From positions 1 through 32,018 of the forward strand of contig JACPSI010000019.1 in assembly GCA_016193365.1 (NCBI GenBank): a DNA stretch of 32,018 bases, read 5' to 3'. The stretch is from Ignavibacteriales bacterium. GTDB taxonomy: Bacteria > Bacteroidota > Ignavibacteria > UBA10030. The notes under the pieces were generated by a model that was given only the letters and a program-made list of their open reading frames with translations, ran no database searches and was not told the origin of the DNA. Positions 9,112-17,685 of this stretch are shown in pieces. The position numbers were made by a program, and so were the translations under genes. Within the stretch, counting starts at the first letter, position 1, and each line of letters begins with the position of its first letter.

Positions 9112-12100
9112 CTACTTCGCCATTGCCTCAACATTTTCAGCAGTTGTCGCCAGGATCGGTCTCTTGGAGACACTCTTCTTGCCTGCAAGCTTGAGGGCGA
9201 GAAATTCCTTTGCCGAGTGAAAGATGAGATAGATATTAGGAATGATAAGCAATGAGATGACGGTTGCCACAATGAGCCCGCCAATGGTCGATACAGCAAG
9301 CGGTTGAAGTACTTCAGATCCCTCTCCGATGCCCAAAGCGAGAGGCGACATTCCTACGGTTGTGGTCAACGTGGTCATAAGTATGGGACGTAAACGGACA
9401 GGGCCTGCCGCACGCACAGCATCCTCCATGGACATCCCCTTTTCCTTTCTCATGATTTCAATAAACTCCACGAGGACAATAGAGTTATTGACCACTATTC
9501 CCGCAAGCAATATGACACCGAGCATGACGGTGGCGCCCACAGGTATGTTTGTCACAAACAAAGAGAGAACCACTCCAATGAGCGCAAAAGGAATTGTCGT
9601 GAGAATTACGAATGGGTTGAGCAATGATTCGTACTGGACAGCCATCACGACGTAGACAAGGAAAACAGCGAGTAAGATGATCGTCAGAAGGACGCGGTTG
9701 TTTTCTTTTACCGTTTCCTCTTGTCCCCCATACAGCAGTGAAAATCCTTCCGGCAGTTTCATTTGGTCAAGAGTGGCATGAACATCTTCCATGACTTCGC
9801 CAAGTGTCCTTGAACTTCCGGCTATATCACCGCTAACCTCCACGATCCTATTCTGATTCTCCCTCGTGATTGTCACCGGTCCTAAACCCTCTTTCACTTT
9901 CGCCACGCTGCGTAACGTTGTTGGCGGACCCACCGTCGGGTATATAATAAGGTCCTCGACATCCCGCAGGTTCGCAATCTCGGACCTTGCCAACAAGACA
10001 CGGATATCATACTCTCGGTCGCCCTCCGTGTATTTCGAGGCAATCGTGCCATCGATTGCAGTCCGTACTGTCTCTCCTACATCCCGAATGGAAATCCCCA
10101 GTTCCGCGGCACGCTCGCGGTCAACCTGGATACGTAACTCCGGTTTGGCCTCATCCAACGATTTGTTCAAATTCGAAAGCCCGTCAACGCCCCGCAGACG
10201 AGCCATGACTTCATTCGCCAGCACGATGAGCGTGTTTAAATCCTGCCCCTGCACTTTCACTCCAACGTCGTTGTTGCTGCTCGATGTTCGAATCCCCCTA
10301 ATTTGCGACTTCGAGACAAGAATGCGGGCTTCAGGGATCTGCGCCTCATTTATTTTATTCCTGACCTGGGCGATCCATTCATTACTGGAAATGTTTCGTT
10401 CGTTCAATGGAACAAGCTGGACATCGATTCCGCCTCTATTGGCAAACTCCGCCGTTCCCCTTCCAAAGATAAATCCCCCCACCGTCGAGAACACCGATGC
10501 TTTTGCCGGCATTTCTTTAACGATCTCTTTGAGGCGGTCCGCCACTTTGTTTGTCTCCGATACTCCTGTACTGGGTGGCATCTCGATTCTTATACTGATT
10601 CTTCCGTCATCCATGTACGGAAGAAACTCTGACCCCAATCTTTGAAACAGAAGTATTGAGCCGATAAAAATAAGAATGGAGCTGCCTACGACGAGTATCT
10701 TGTGAGAAATCGTCCATGCGAGCGTATTGCTGTACCATCCCGTCAGCTTTCTGATGAATTCTTCAACCGCCGAAAACATTTTCGTCGTTTTTCTTTTGTG
10801 TGTTTCTTCATATCTGAACAATAAGGCTGAAAGCATCGGGACAAGAGTGATAGCCACCAGCAAAGACCCGATGATTGCAAACGAGATCGTGAGGATCAAT
10901 TCATTGAAAAACAGGGCAGCCAGCCCCACCACCAGCAAAAATGGCAGGACGGATGCGAGATTCGTCGTTGTCGATGCAATGACTGCTGAAATGACTTCAT
11001 TGCTTCCGTAATGAGCGGCTTCCACAGGATCCGGATGCTGCTTCTGATGGCGCGAAATATTTTCCAGCATGACAATCGAATTATCAACCAACATTCCTAT
11101 GCCAAGCGCAAGACCGCCAAGGGATATAATGTTCAGGGTGAGATTCCCCATGCCCATCATCACAAAAGTTGCCAGAATTGCTATAGGAATAGACGTAGCG
11201 ATAATGAATGTCCGACGCCAACTCCCCAGGAAAAGGCCGACAAGAATCATTGCAAGCAGTCCGCCGATGAGCGCGGCGTCCGAAACGCTCGAAAGAGAAT
11301 TCTTTATGTAATATGACTGGTCGTTCACAACCTTGAACTCAATCCCCGCCGGTATAAGGCCGCTCTTCTCCAGATAAGCCATTTTCTTTCTTATTCCATC
11401 GTTGACCTCGACGGTGTTCGCGTTCGGCTGTTTCTGAATGCTCACTTTGACGCTTGGAATATCGTTCAGATGGACAAAGATCCTCTGTTCGCGATGCGAA
11501 TCCTCGACCCGAGCAACGTCCTTCAGCTTGATACGCTGCATGCTTCCTTGAGATCGGACAGGAACAGGAACTTCACGAATGGCTTCAACGCTTGAAAATT
11601 TTCCCTCTGTGCGGCTGAGATATTCCCGTCGGCCGGTAATCACCCGCCCCCCCGTCTGGTCGAGGTTGGCATCGCGGATGGCTCGCAGAATTTCTGTCAC
11701 GGACAACCCGTACCCCTGAATTCTTTTCTGGTCGATGATGACCTGAATTTCACGCTCGAGACCACCGGCAACATCAACAGAAGCGATACCGGCAACTGTC
11801 ATGAAATAAATGGACAAATACTCCTGGCACCAACGTCGAAGCGATACGAGGTCCGTCGTCGAAGAAGACACGGCAATCTCAAAGATGGGAATCTGCGATG
11901 GGTCCGCTTTCCAGATTGTCGGCGGGTCCACTTCACGCGGCAACCCTGCTCTCGCCTGGTCGAGCTTTGTGCTCGCGTCGCGCAGAGCAACATCGATGTC
12001 CTTCCCGTAATCGAAGCTTAAGGTGACATTTGAGCGGCCCTCGGATGTCTGAGACTCGACACGCGTCACGTCTTCTGTTGTGGCAAGTCGTGATTCTAGC

Positions 12101-12339
12101 AAGCGCGTCACGGTTTCTTCCATGACAAGAGGGTCGACGCCGCGGTTGGCCACGTTCACTCGAATTTGCGGATAGATTATCTTGGGAAGGAGGTCGACCT
12201 GGAGATTTGAAAGAAAGTACGATCCAAGGACAATCACCACGGACACAAGCATCGTCGTGCCAATGGGGTGTTTGATCGCCCAATCCGACAACGATTTCTT
12301 TTGTGAAAGGCGGTACTCGTGTGCGTCTGTAGAGCTCAT
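9112..12339 (-). CDS. RND (AcrB/HAE1-type) efflux transporter permease
   Basis: The product has 1075 residues, normal for RND pumps. It shows the two-fold repeat: TM1 about 28-45 (TTMLVSVVIVLGSYFL), a periplasmic porter region, TM2-6 about 355-510, a second large loop, and TM8-12 at the end. The TM4 relay segment reads GMLVDNSIVMLEN with a single Asp419 followed by Asn, where AcrB has two Asp. The TM10 segment GIVVNNSIVLVEF has Asn where AcrB has the relay Lys. This pattern occurs in a large branch of HAE1 pumps, so activity is expected, but coupling differs from AcrB. The start ATG overlaps the stop of the upstream adaptor by 4 nt (ATGA), implying translational coupling. No TolC-like outer-membrane channel is encoded nearby. 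The substrate cannot be read from sequence. Confidence 0.93.
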   Translation of the reverse strand: MSSTDAHEYRLSQKKSLSDWAIKHPIGTTMLVSVVIVLGSYFLSNLQVDLLPKIIYPQIRVNVANRGVDPLVMEETVTRLLESRLATTEDVTRVESQTSEGRSNVTLSFDYGKDIDVALRDASTKLDQARAGLPREVDPPTIWKADPSQIPIFEIAVSSSTTDLVSLRRWCQEYLSIYFMTVAGIASVDVAGGLEREIQVIIDQKRIQGYGLSVTEILRAIRDANLDQTGGRVITGRREYLSRTEGKFSSVEAIREVPVPVRSQGSMQRIKLKDVARVEDSHREQRIFVHLNDIPSVKVSIQKQPNANTVEVNDGIRKKMAYLEKSGLIPAGIEFKVVNDQSYYIKNSLSSVSDAALIGGLLAMILVGLFLGSWRRTFIIATSIPIAILATFVMMGMGNLTLNIISLGGLALGIGMLVDNSIVMLENISRHQKQHPDPVEAAHYGSNEVISAVIASTTTNLASVLPFLLVVGLAALFFNELILTISFAIIGSLLVAITLVPMLSALLFRYEETHKRKTTKMFSAVEEFIRKLTGWYSNTLAWTISHKILVVGSSILIFIGSILLFQRLGSEFLPYMDDGRISIRIEMPPSTGVSETNKVADRLKEIVKEMPAKASVFSTVGGFIFGRGTAEFANRGGIDVQLVPLNERNISSNEWIAQVRNKINEAQIPEARILVSKSQIRGIRTSSSNNDVGVKVQGQDLNTLIVLANEVMARLRGVDGLSNLNKSLDEAKPELRIQVDRERAAELGISIRDVGETVRTAIDGTIASKYTEGDREYDIRVLLARSEIANLRDVEDLIIYPTVGPPTTLRSVAKVKEGLGPVTITRENQNRIVEVSGDIAGSSRTLGEVMEDVHATLDQMKLPEGFSLLYGGQEETVKENNRVLLTIILLAVFLVYVVMAVQYESLLNPFVILTTIPFALIGVVLSLFVTNIPVGATVMLGVILLAGIVVNNSIVLVEFIEIMRKEKGMSMEDAVRAAGPVRLRPILMTTLTTTVGMSPLALGIGEGSEVLQPLAVSTIGGLIVATVISLLIIPNIYLIFHSAKEFLALKLAGKKSVSKRPILATTAENVEAMAK

Positions 12340-13376
12340 GACCTCTCCTTTGTTATCCGCACAGCCATTTTATCGTTGAGGGCACTCTGACCTACAACGA
12401 CAACTTTGTCGCCTTCTTTTACTCCTCGCAATACTTCGGCCCGTGTTCCGTCCTTGATGCCGAGTGTTAACTCACGCTTGAAAACCAGGGAGTCTTCAAC
12501 GACAAATGCGGTCGTTTGTCCTGTCGACGATGTTACGATTGCATCGTTGCTCAAGACCACGGCATCCGGCTTTGAGGATGTCGTAAGCTCAGCCCTTGCA
12601 AACAGCCCCGGAAACAGTCTTTCGTCTCTTTCGGTAAGTTCAACTTCGACCTTTACGAGGCGCGTGACAGGATCGCTCGCCGGGAATATGCGTCGGACCT
12701 TTCCTTTAAAAGCGCATTGCGGATATGCATCGACCGTAATCTTGACGGCATCTCCCAGCTTGATTTTCGGGATTTCAAGTTCTGACACGGTGACTTCGAT
12801 GACGAGCGTTGTCGGGTCGCTGACGGTCAGGAGGACCGTCCGGGGAACCGCAATGTCTCCTTCCCGAACCCCCCGGAATGTAATGACACCTGAGATAGGA
12901 GCCGTAATGGTCGTGTAGTCGAGGAGAGCTTTCTGATATTTGAATCGAGCCTTGGCCACATTGTAGCGGGTTTTGGACTGGTCATAATCTTGCTGAGATA
13001 TCAGTTTTGAATTGAACAGGGTCCCTGCTCTTTCGAACACCGACCGGGCATCTTCCATATTCGCCTCAGCCTCAGCTGCCTGTGCAGCCAGTATGGAATC
13101 ATCAAGCTTCACAAGGACCTCGCCTTTTTTCACCTTATCCCCTTCTTCAACATTGAGCTTAACGATTTTTCCCTCTGTCTGGGCGATGATTTTCACCTCG
13201 CTTTTCGATGTTATCGTCCCCGTCGCACTGGTGGTGGCAACAATAGGAGCTTTTTTTGCTCTTTCAACCTCCACGTACACAACTGGCTTGCCTTGTTGCG
13301 CGTCCGGCGTGGGAGCATTACCGCACCCCGACAAAAAAAGAACCAAAAGGAGGAGAACCGGCAGGCTTCTATTCAT
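12336..13376 (-). CDS. RND-associated periplasmic adaptor (membrane fusion) lipoprotein
   Basis: The product has 346 residues from the ATG at 13376. Earlier in-frame starts would lie inside the preceding gene and hide the signal. The lipobox VLFLSGC puts the lipidated Cys at residue 18. The AcrA/HlyD layout follows: a lipoyl half (GTITSKSEVKIIAQTEGKIV ... VEEGDKVKKGEVLVKLDD), a short coiled-coil hairpin rich in Ala/Glu, the second lipoyl half (TTITAPISGVITFRGVREGD), a beta-barrel (VKITVDAYPQCAFKGKVRRI) and a membrane-proximal domain ending VVVVGQSALNDKMAVRI. It overlaps the ABC permease gene upstream by 8 nt and the RND gene downstream by 4 nt, so it is almost surely the adaptor for that RND pump. 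It links the inner-membrane pump to an outer-membrane channel not encoded here. Confidence 0.92.
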   Translation of the reverse strand: MNRSLPVLLLLVLFLSGCGNAPTPDAQQGKPVVYVEVERAKKAPIVATTSATGTITSKSEVKIIAQTEGKIVKLNVEEGDKVKKGEVLVKLDDSILAAQAAEAEANMEDARSVFERAGTLFNSKLISQQDYDQSKTRYNVAKARFKYQKALLDYTTITAPISGVITFRGVREGDIAVPRTVLLTVSDPTTLVIEVTVSELEIPKIKLGDAVKITVDAYPQCAFKGKVRRIFPASDPVTRLVKVEVELTERDERLFPGLFARAELTTSSKPDAVVLSNDAIVTSSTGQTTAFVVEDSLVFKRELTLGIKDGTRAEVLRGVKEGDKVVVVGQSALNDKMAVRITKERS

Positions 13377-14586
13377 ACCGTAAAGCGTCGATGACATTAG
13401 ATTCGGCAGCCTTCCAGGCAGGATAAATCCCGAAAAAAATTCCAACAAAGGAAGAAAAAATGAAGCTGACAAAGACAGAATTCAACGAAATGATTGGGCT
13501 GAGATTTCCATAGCTTGTGATAAGATACGAAGCTACAACACCAAGAACAATGCCGAGGCAGCCTCCGGAGATACTCAGGACGACAGATTCAATCAGGAAT
13601 TGCGACATGATGTCCTGTTTCCTTGCGCCAATCGCTTTCCGGATCCCAATTTCTTTTGTTCTTTCCGTTACGGAGACAATCATGATATTCATAATGCCAA
13701 TCCCTCCGACAACGAGAGATACGGCTGCGATTCCTGCGAGGAGAAACGTAAATGTCTGCTGTGTTTCAGTCAAGGTAGTGATAATATCGGCCTGGTTCCT
13801 GATACTAAAATCGTTGTCCTGGTCCTCACGCAGTTTGTGCGACTTTCTTAAGACTCGTTCAATATCGTAAAACGCTTCGTCGTTGCGCGTCTGGGCTACG
13901 ACCTTTGCCGTTATCTGCGACAGGTAGTCAACGCCAAAGATTCTCCGTTGCGCTGTGCTCAGCGGTACAATGATTTGGTCGTCCGGATTCTGGAAACCGC
14001 TCTGGCCCTTCGTTTCAAGCAAGCCGATGATCTCAAATGATTGCCCCGAAATGCGGATCGTCTTGCCAATCGGGTCCACTCCTTGAAAAATATTCTCGGC
14101 AACAGTGGAGCCAATGACCGCGACCTTCGCAGCAGCCCTCTCTTCCTGATTGTTAAAGTAACGCCCGTCGACAACGTAGAAGTTCCTTACCCACTCGTAA
14201 TCCGGAATCGTTCCGATGATCCGCGTACTCCAGTTGCGGTTTTCATATTTGACCTGTGCGTTTCTGTTGAACTCCGGAACCACAGCCTCAATGGCATTGG
14301 ATGATCGCTTGATCGCATGCGCATCTTCGTTCCTTAATCGTACACTCGTACCGAATTGAATAACAAAAGTCCCGCCGCCACGTTGCGCCCCCGGGCTGAT
14401 GAACAGTAAATTTGAACCCAGAGCCTGGATCCGCTCTGTAACGGCTTTTTGCGAACCTTCACCGATGGCAATCATGGTAATCACCGCCGCGACACCGATG
14501 ATGATGCCCAGCATCGTCAAGAGCGCGCGTAACTTGTTGGCAACGAGCGCGGCGAGCGCGGTAAGAAAACTCTCCTTGACGTTCAT
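13369..14586 (-). CDS. MacB/FtsX-type ABC transporter permease lacking an ATPase domain
   Basis: The product has 405 residues from the ATG at 14586, chosen for GAGGAA 7 nt upstream and the family-typical start MNVKESFLTALAALVANKLR. TM1 is about 21-42 (ALLTMLGIIIGVAAVITMIA). A MacB periplasmic core domain spans about 45-265. Three C-terminal helices (about 281-304, 331-357, 371-389) form the FtsX domain, with VTERTKEIGIRKAIGARKQDI between the first two, and the end WKAAESNVIDALRYE. Full-length MacB carries an N-terminal ABC ATPase; here it is absent and no Walker A/ABC signature gene occurs anywhere in the window. The ATPase must be supplied from elsewhere, or the permease acts without one. 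It lies between two adaptor genes, 13 nt after the first and overlapping the second. Confidence 0.92.
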   Translation of the reverse strand: MNVKESFLTALAALVANKLRALLTMLGIIIGVAAVITMIAIGEGSQKAVTERIQALGSNLLFISPGAQRGGGTFVIQFGTSVRLRNEDAHAIKRSSNAIEAVVPEFNRNAQVKYENRNWSTRIIGTIPDYEWVRNFYVVDGRYFNNQEERAAAKVAVIGSTVAENIFQGVDPIGKTIRISGQSFEIIGLLETKGQSGFQNPDDQIIVPLSTAQRRIFGVDYLSQITAKVVAQTRNDEAFYDIERVLRKSHKLREDQDNDFSIRNQADIITTLTETQQTFTFLLAGIAAVSLVVGGIGIMNIMIVSVTERTKEIGIRKAIGARKQDIMSQFLIESVVLSISGGCLGIVLGVVASYLITSYGNLSPIISLNSVFVSFIFSSFVGIFFGIYPAWKAAESNVIDALRYE

Positions 14587-14599
14587 TGATCGTTCCTCG

Positions 14600-16180
14600 T
14601 TACCTCGTCCCTGGAACTCGTGTACCACCGCCAAGGCCGCCGACGCCGCTCATGTTCCTCATTCTTTCATTGAACTGTTCGCTTGCTAACTTTGCGCGTG
14701 AAATTGTCGTTATCTGGATTTCTTCCCCCTCTTTCAGGCCTTCGAGCACTTCGGAATTGTCAAAATTACTCGGTCCAACCTTGACCAATCTGGGTTTGAA
14801 CACCGCGCCTTCTTTCGCTACAACCACGCGCCAACGAACGTCGGTTTCGTTGCTTACCTGTGACTGTCGACGTACACGTGGGCTCGAGACATCCGATGCG
14901 CCGCCCGTTGCGCCATCTCCTCGAAACATCGTCGTGCCGCCCATCTGACCTTGACTCGCTCCCAACTGCCCGCCCTGCCCCCCGTCGCGTTGAAATCGGC
15001 CTCCCATCTGAGACCGCATCTTCTCGCGTTCTTCGGGTGACATCTTTTCAAACCGTTGCCGCATTTCGGCAAACATTTTTTGGCGCTCCTCGGGAGAAGC
15101 GTTCTGCATACGCTCACGGAACTTCGCGGGGTCAAATTGCTCCGAACTTGTCCCCTTTTTTCCTTCAACAGTCTTCTTCTCTTTTGAAGGTTCCTGTTTT
15201 TCTTCAGGGACTGACAGGTTTGCCGATGCCAACAACGCTTTTCCTTGTTCGCTTCGTGGGTCTTTCAGCGCTTCATTTGGAACGAGCACAACGTTTTTCC
15301 GGTTAAACACTTCGACATCAACTGAGGCGCTCATGCCGGCTTTCAGTTTCCCACCGAGATTCCTCACAAGAATGATCACATTAAACGTCGTCACGTTTTG
15401 AAGAGTCTTTCCCAGCGGCGAAATGCGGATGACTTCACCTCGAAAAGTGTCTTCCGGATACGCATCGGCCACAATCTTCGCGCTCTGTCCAACTTTTACT
15501 TTTCCGATGTCGACCTCGTCGACATTTGTTTCCACATGTACCATATCCATATCCGCAATCGTTGCAAGCAACGTTCCGCCGCCAACGTTCGAGACAGCCG
15601 AAGCTATGATTTGTCCGAGTTCAACACTCCTTGATAAAATCACGCCGGTAATCGGAGCCAGGATCCGCGTGTCTCGCAAGCGGTCGTCGGCGGACGACAG
15701 TGATGCTTTTGCTTTGACATGTTGGGACTGTGCACGTACGTAATCCACGCCGGATTGATCGCGCTCCTGCTCGGAAATGAGCTTTTTCTCGAAAAGTTCT
15801 TTTGCACGCTTGTGGTTATTCTCCGCCTGCGCCATGGCAGCTTCTGCAAGCGCGAGGTCGGCTTTTGCCTGGTCGTAATCGTTTCGTGTCTGGGTTTGGT
15901 CAATCCCTGTGAGCAGGTCTCCCTTGCTCACCGCCTGGCCTTCCTCAAACGTCAGTTCAACGATCTGCCCGCTCGCTTTCGATCTGATCTCAACTTTATT
16001 GATCGGCTGAACTACTCCGTTTGCGGAAACAATGAGGTTGAGGTCGCCCCTTTCAGCTTTTATGACGCGTTGCACCTGGCCCGCGGGAGTTTGTTCCTTT
16101 GTTTTGTTATTTCCCAAAAAGTAGTATCCTACTCCCCCGACAACAATGACAACAACAGCCAGAATTACATATTTTTTCAT
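14600..16180 (-). CDS. MacA-like periplasmic adaptor with a long charged/Gly-rich insertion
   Basis: The product has 526 residues from the ATG at 16180, with GGAGGA 7 nt upstream and an immediate membrane anchor (VILAVVVIVVGGVGYYF). HlyD/MacA architecture: lipoyl halves (EIRSKASGQIVELTFEEGQ; TRILAPITGVILSRSVELGQ), a coiled-coil of about 60 residues, a beta-barrel (AKIVADAYPEDTFRGEVIRI) and a membrane-proximal domain (about 446-495). Residues about 306-445 are an insertion: first Lys/Glu-rich, then two copies of SPEER(Q/E)KM at about 362 and 381, then a Gln/Gly/Ser-rich linker. This makes it about 130 residues longer than ordinary MacA proteins. It should be the partner of the ABC permease encoded 13 nt downstream. 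The insert resembles the charged helices of the small protein encoded just upstream. Confidence 0.9.
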   Translation of the reverse strand: MKKYVILAVVVIVVGGVGYYFLGNNKTKEQTPAGQVQRVIKAERGDLNLIVSANGVVQPINKVEIRSKASGQIVELTFEEGQAVSKGDLLTGIDQTQTRNDYDQAKADLALAEAAMAQAENNHKRAKELFEKKLISEQERDQSGVDYVRAQSQHVKAKASLSSADDRLRDTRILAPITGVILSRSVELGQIIASAVSNVGGGTLLATIADMDMVHVETNVDEVDIGKVKVGQSAKIVADAYPEDTFRGEVIRISPLGKTLQNVTTFNVIILVRNLGGKLKAGMSASVDVEVFNRKNVVLVPNEALKDPRSEQGKALLASANLSVPEEKQEPSKEKKTVEGKKGTSSEQFDPAKFRERMQNASPEERQKMFAEMRQRFEKMSPEEREKMRSQMGGRFQRDGGQGGQLGASQGQMGGTTMFRGDGATGGASDVSSPRVRRQSQVSNETDVRWRVVVAKEGAVFKPRLVKVGPSNFDNSEVLEGLKEGEEIQITTISRAKLASEQFNERMRNMSGVGGLGGGTRVPGTR

Positions 16181-16232
16181 TCTACGATCCTCCGTTAATC
16201 TTTCTAAAGACGAAAGCGAAACGCTTTTGTTC

Positions 16233-16616
16233 CTAATCCCTGTTGCGCCGTCCGCGTTCCCTGCCTTCACGCTCATCCATTTCTCTAATGAATTCATCGT
16301 ACAACTTATTCTGCTCAGGAAACAACACCTTTCTCGTATCCCAGCGCAATGTGTCGCGCTGAGCTTTGAATCGCTCAGAATATCGCTTTCTCATCTCTCC
16401 AAACTTGCTTCGATGGAATTCCAGAAGGGAGTCGACTGCTGCGCGTTGTCGAGCGTCCAGTTGCAGTCGTTCCGAGAACTCTTTGCGGATATCCTCCCGT
16501 GAGGGCCGTGGCTTGTTGGTGCGTCCATAGTACGTTTTGCCCACGACCAAGCCTCCGACAGCTCCCAGAAGAAAGCTGAAGAGAATAAATAGCAAAGTTT
16601 TTGAGCGGGGTTGCAT
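16233..16616 (-). CDS. Small membrane-anchored Spy/CpxP-like (periplasmic sensor-type) protein
   Basis: The product has 127 residues. One N-terminal transmembrane helix or uncleaved signal anchor (LLFILFSFLLGAVGGLVVG, about 8-26) is followed by about 95 highly charged helical residues. The pattern RLQLDARQRAAVDSLLEFHR ... YSERFKAQRDTLRWDTRKVL ... LYDEFIREMDERE resembles the LTxxQ-type helices of Spy/CpxP and the 'periplasmic heavy metal sensor' families, which bind misfolded proteins or tune stress sensors. No exact LTPEQ motif is present, so the match is loose. It lies 12 nt after the anti-sigma factor gene, with AAGGA upstream, and before the adaptor gene. This suggests a role in sensing or damping the envelope signal that controls this operon. 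Confidence 0.72.
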   Translation of the reverse strand: MQPRSKTLLFILFSFLLGAVGGLVVGKTYYGRTNKPRPSREDIRKEFSERLQLDARQRAAVDSLLEFHRSKFGEMRKRYSERFKAQRDTLRWDTRKVLFPEQNKLYDEFIREMDEREGRERGRRNRD

Positions 16617-16628
16617 ATCATTCCATCC

Positions 16629-17087
16629 TTACTGTTTGGACACCGCTGCCATCAAAACATCGTCCTTAGAAATTTCGTCTCCGTTAAAGAGTATCTGCGA
16701 TTCTGCTGAATCTGACGCCTCGCCTCGCAGATAGCGCTCGACTGAAATCTCCTCCTCCTGGAAATTGAAACTCGTCAAACCTACGAGCAACAGCACAACA
16801 ATCGAAAGCGCCAGGACGGTCCTCCGCGCAATGAACTCGGCGGGAGTCCAATTCCCGGATTCGTCAATTTGCAGCCTGATTGACCTCAACGCATTCGCCG
16901 AAAACGACCCTGATAATTCAACATCTGCTCTCTCCTTGATCCCCGCGCGGATATTTCTGAACTGGCTCACGATGCCCACACATTCTGAGCACGTTGAGAG
17001 ATGCGCTTCCACTGCAGAGAGCACAGGCCCGGCGAGCTCTCCGTCAATGTATTCCGATAACCGATTCTGAATATCCTGATGTTTCAT
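16629..17087 (-). CDS. Anti-sigma factor with zinc-finger (zf-HC2) domain and one membrane helix
   Basis: The product has 152 residues. The N-terminal zinc-finger anti-sigma signature is intact: AHLSTCSECVG gives His29, Cys33 and Cys36, after the usual RLSEYIDGELAG helix. A single membrane segment lies at about 89-107 (RTVLALSIVVLLLVGLTSF), putting the zf-HC2 domain in the cytoplasm and about 45 acidic residues in the periplasm. Its ATG overlaps the sigma factor stop by 4 nt (ATGA), the standard arrangement for a cognate pair. It should bind and hold the ECF sigma factor until an envelope signal releases it. A periplasmic tail this short suggests sensing through a partner, perhaps the Spy-like protein encoded next. 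Confidence 0.9.
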   Translation of the reverse strand: MKHQDIQNRLSEYIDGELAGPVLSAVEAHLSTCSECVGIVSQFRNIRAGIKERADVELSGSFSANALRSIRLQIDESGNWTPAEFIARRTVLALSIVVLLLVGLTSFNFQEEEISVERYLRGEASDSAESQILFNGDEISKDDVLMAAVSKQ

Positions 17088-17668
17088 GTGCGTTCCTGAA
17101 AATATTCCTTCAATAAGGTTCTCATTTCTTCCCGGGCGCGAAAAATCCGGGATTTCACTGCCTGGACGGAAATTCTCAATGTCTGTGCGATTTCTTCGTA
17201 GGTCAGATCTTCATACTCGCGTAGAATCAGAACGCTCCTGTGTGGAGGTCGGAGTTTCTGTAATGCGCTCGCCACAATGTCTTTTTTTTCGCTCTCCAAC
17301 AAAGCGTCCGCCGGCGTAGGGATTTTTTTTGACGGCTTCTCTCCTTCACTCATCCGCTCTTCGGAGAAAAACTCAAGCGAGAATGTCCGCTTAATCCTTC
17401 GACGGCGGATCTCGTCAATGCAGAGGTTAACAGTAATTCGGTATAACCACGAATAGAATGACGCGTCAAATTCAAACCTTAAAAGCGAACGAAACGCACG
17501 GATAAATACTTCCTGTGTCAGATCTTCGACGGCATGCCTGTTTCCCAGCGTTAGGTAGATTATGTTTGCGACCTGACGTTGATATCGCTTGATGAGTTCT
17601 TCAAATGCCTTCTCATCGCCGGACTGAAAGGCGCGAACAAGCTGAAAGTCATCTGGGGATTGTTTCAC
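17084..17668 (-). CDS. ECF-type RNA polymerase sigma factor (RpoE-like)
   Basis: The product has 194 residues, starting at a GTG (17668). Region 2 covers about 25-92: FEELIKRYQRQVANIIYLTL, then AVEDLTQEVFIRAFRSL and FYSWLYRITVNLCIDEIRRR. Region 4 covers about 128-184: LRPPHRSVLILREYEDLTYE, then IAQTLRISVQAVKSRIFRAR. There is no region 3, as expected for group IV (ECF) factors. It heads a seven-gene unit with its anti-sigma factor, a small periplasmic protein and two export machines, so the operon is probably both its target and its source (autoregulation). A candidate ECF-type promoter lies just upstream. Upstream mnmA is insulated by a strong terminator. Confidence 0.94.
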   Translation of the reverse strand: MKQSPDDFQLVRAFQSGDEKAFEELIKRYQRQVANIIYLTLGNRHAVEDLTQEVFIRAFRSLLRFEFDASFYSWLYRITVNLCIDEIRRRRIKRTFSLEFFSEERMSEGEKPSKKIPTPADALLESEKKDIVASALQKLRPPHRSVLILREYEDLTYEEIAQTLRISVQAVKSRIFRAREEMRTLLKEYFQERT

Positions 17669-17685
17669 GTCTTTCTAGCGTAAAA

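Noticed and set aside
9866-10645. Plus-strand open frame of 259 codons within the RND gene
   Set aside because: Ser/Thr/Arg-rich composition typical of antisense reading; the minus strand encodes a clear RND pump.
13369-16180. A complete MacAB-type ABC efflux system
   Set aside because: Adaptor and permease are present but no Walker A, Walker B or ABC signature occurs in them or in neighbours, so the system is incomplete here.
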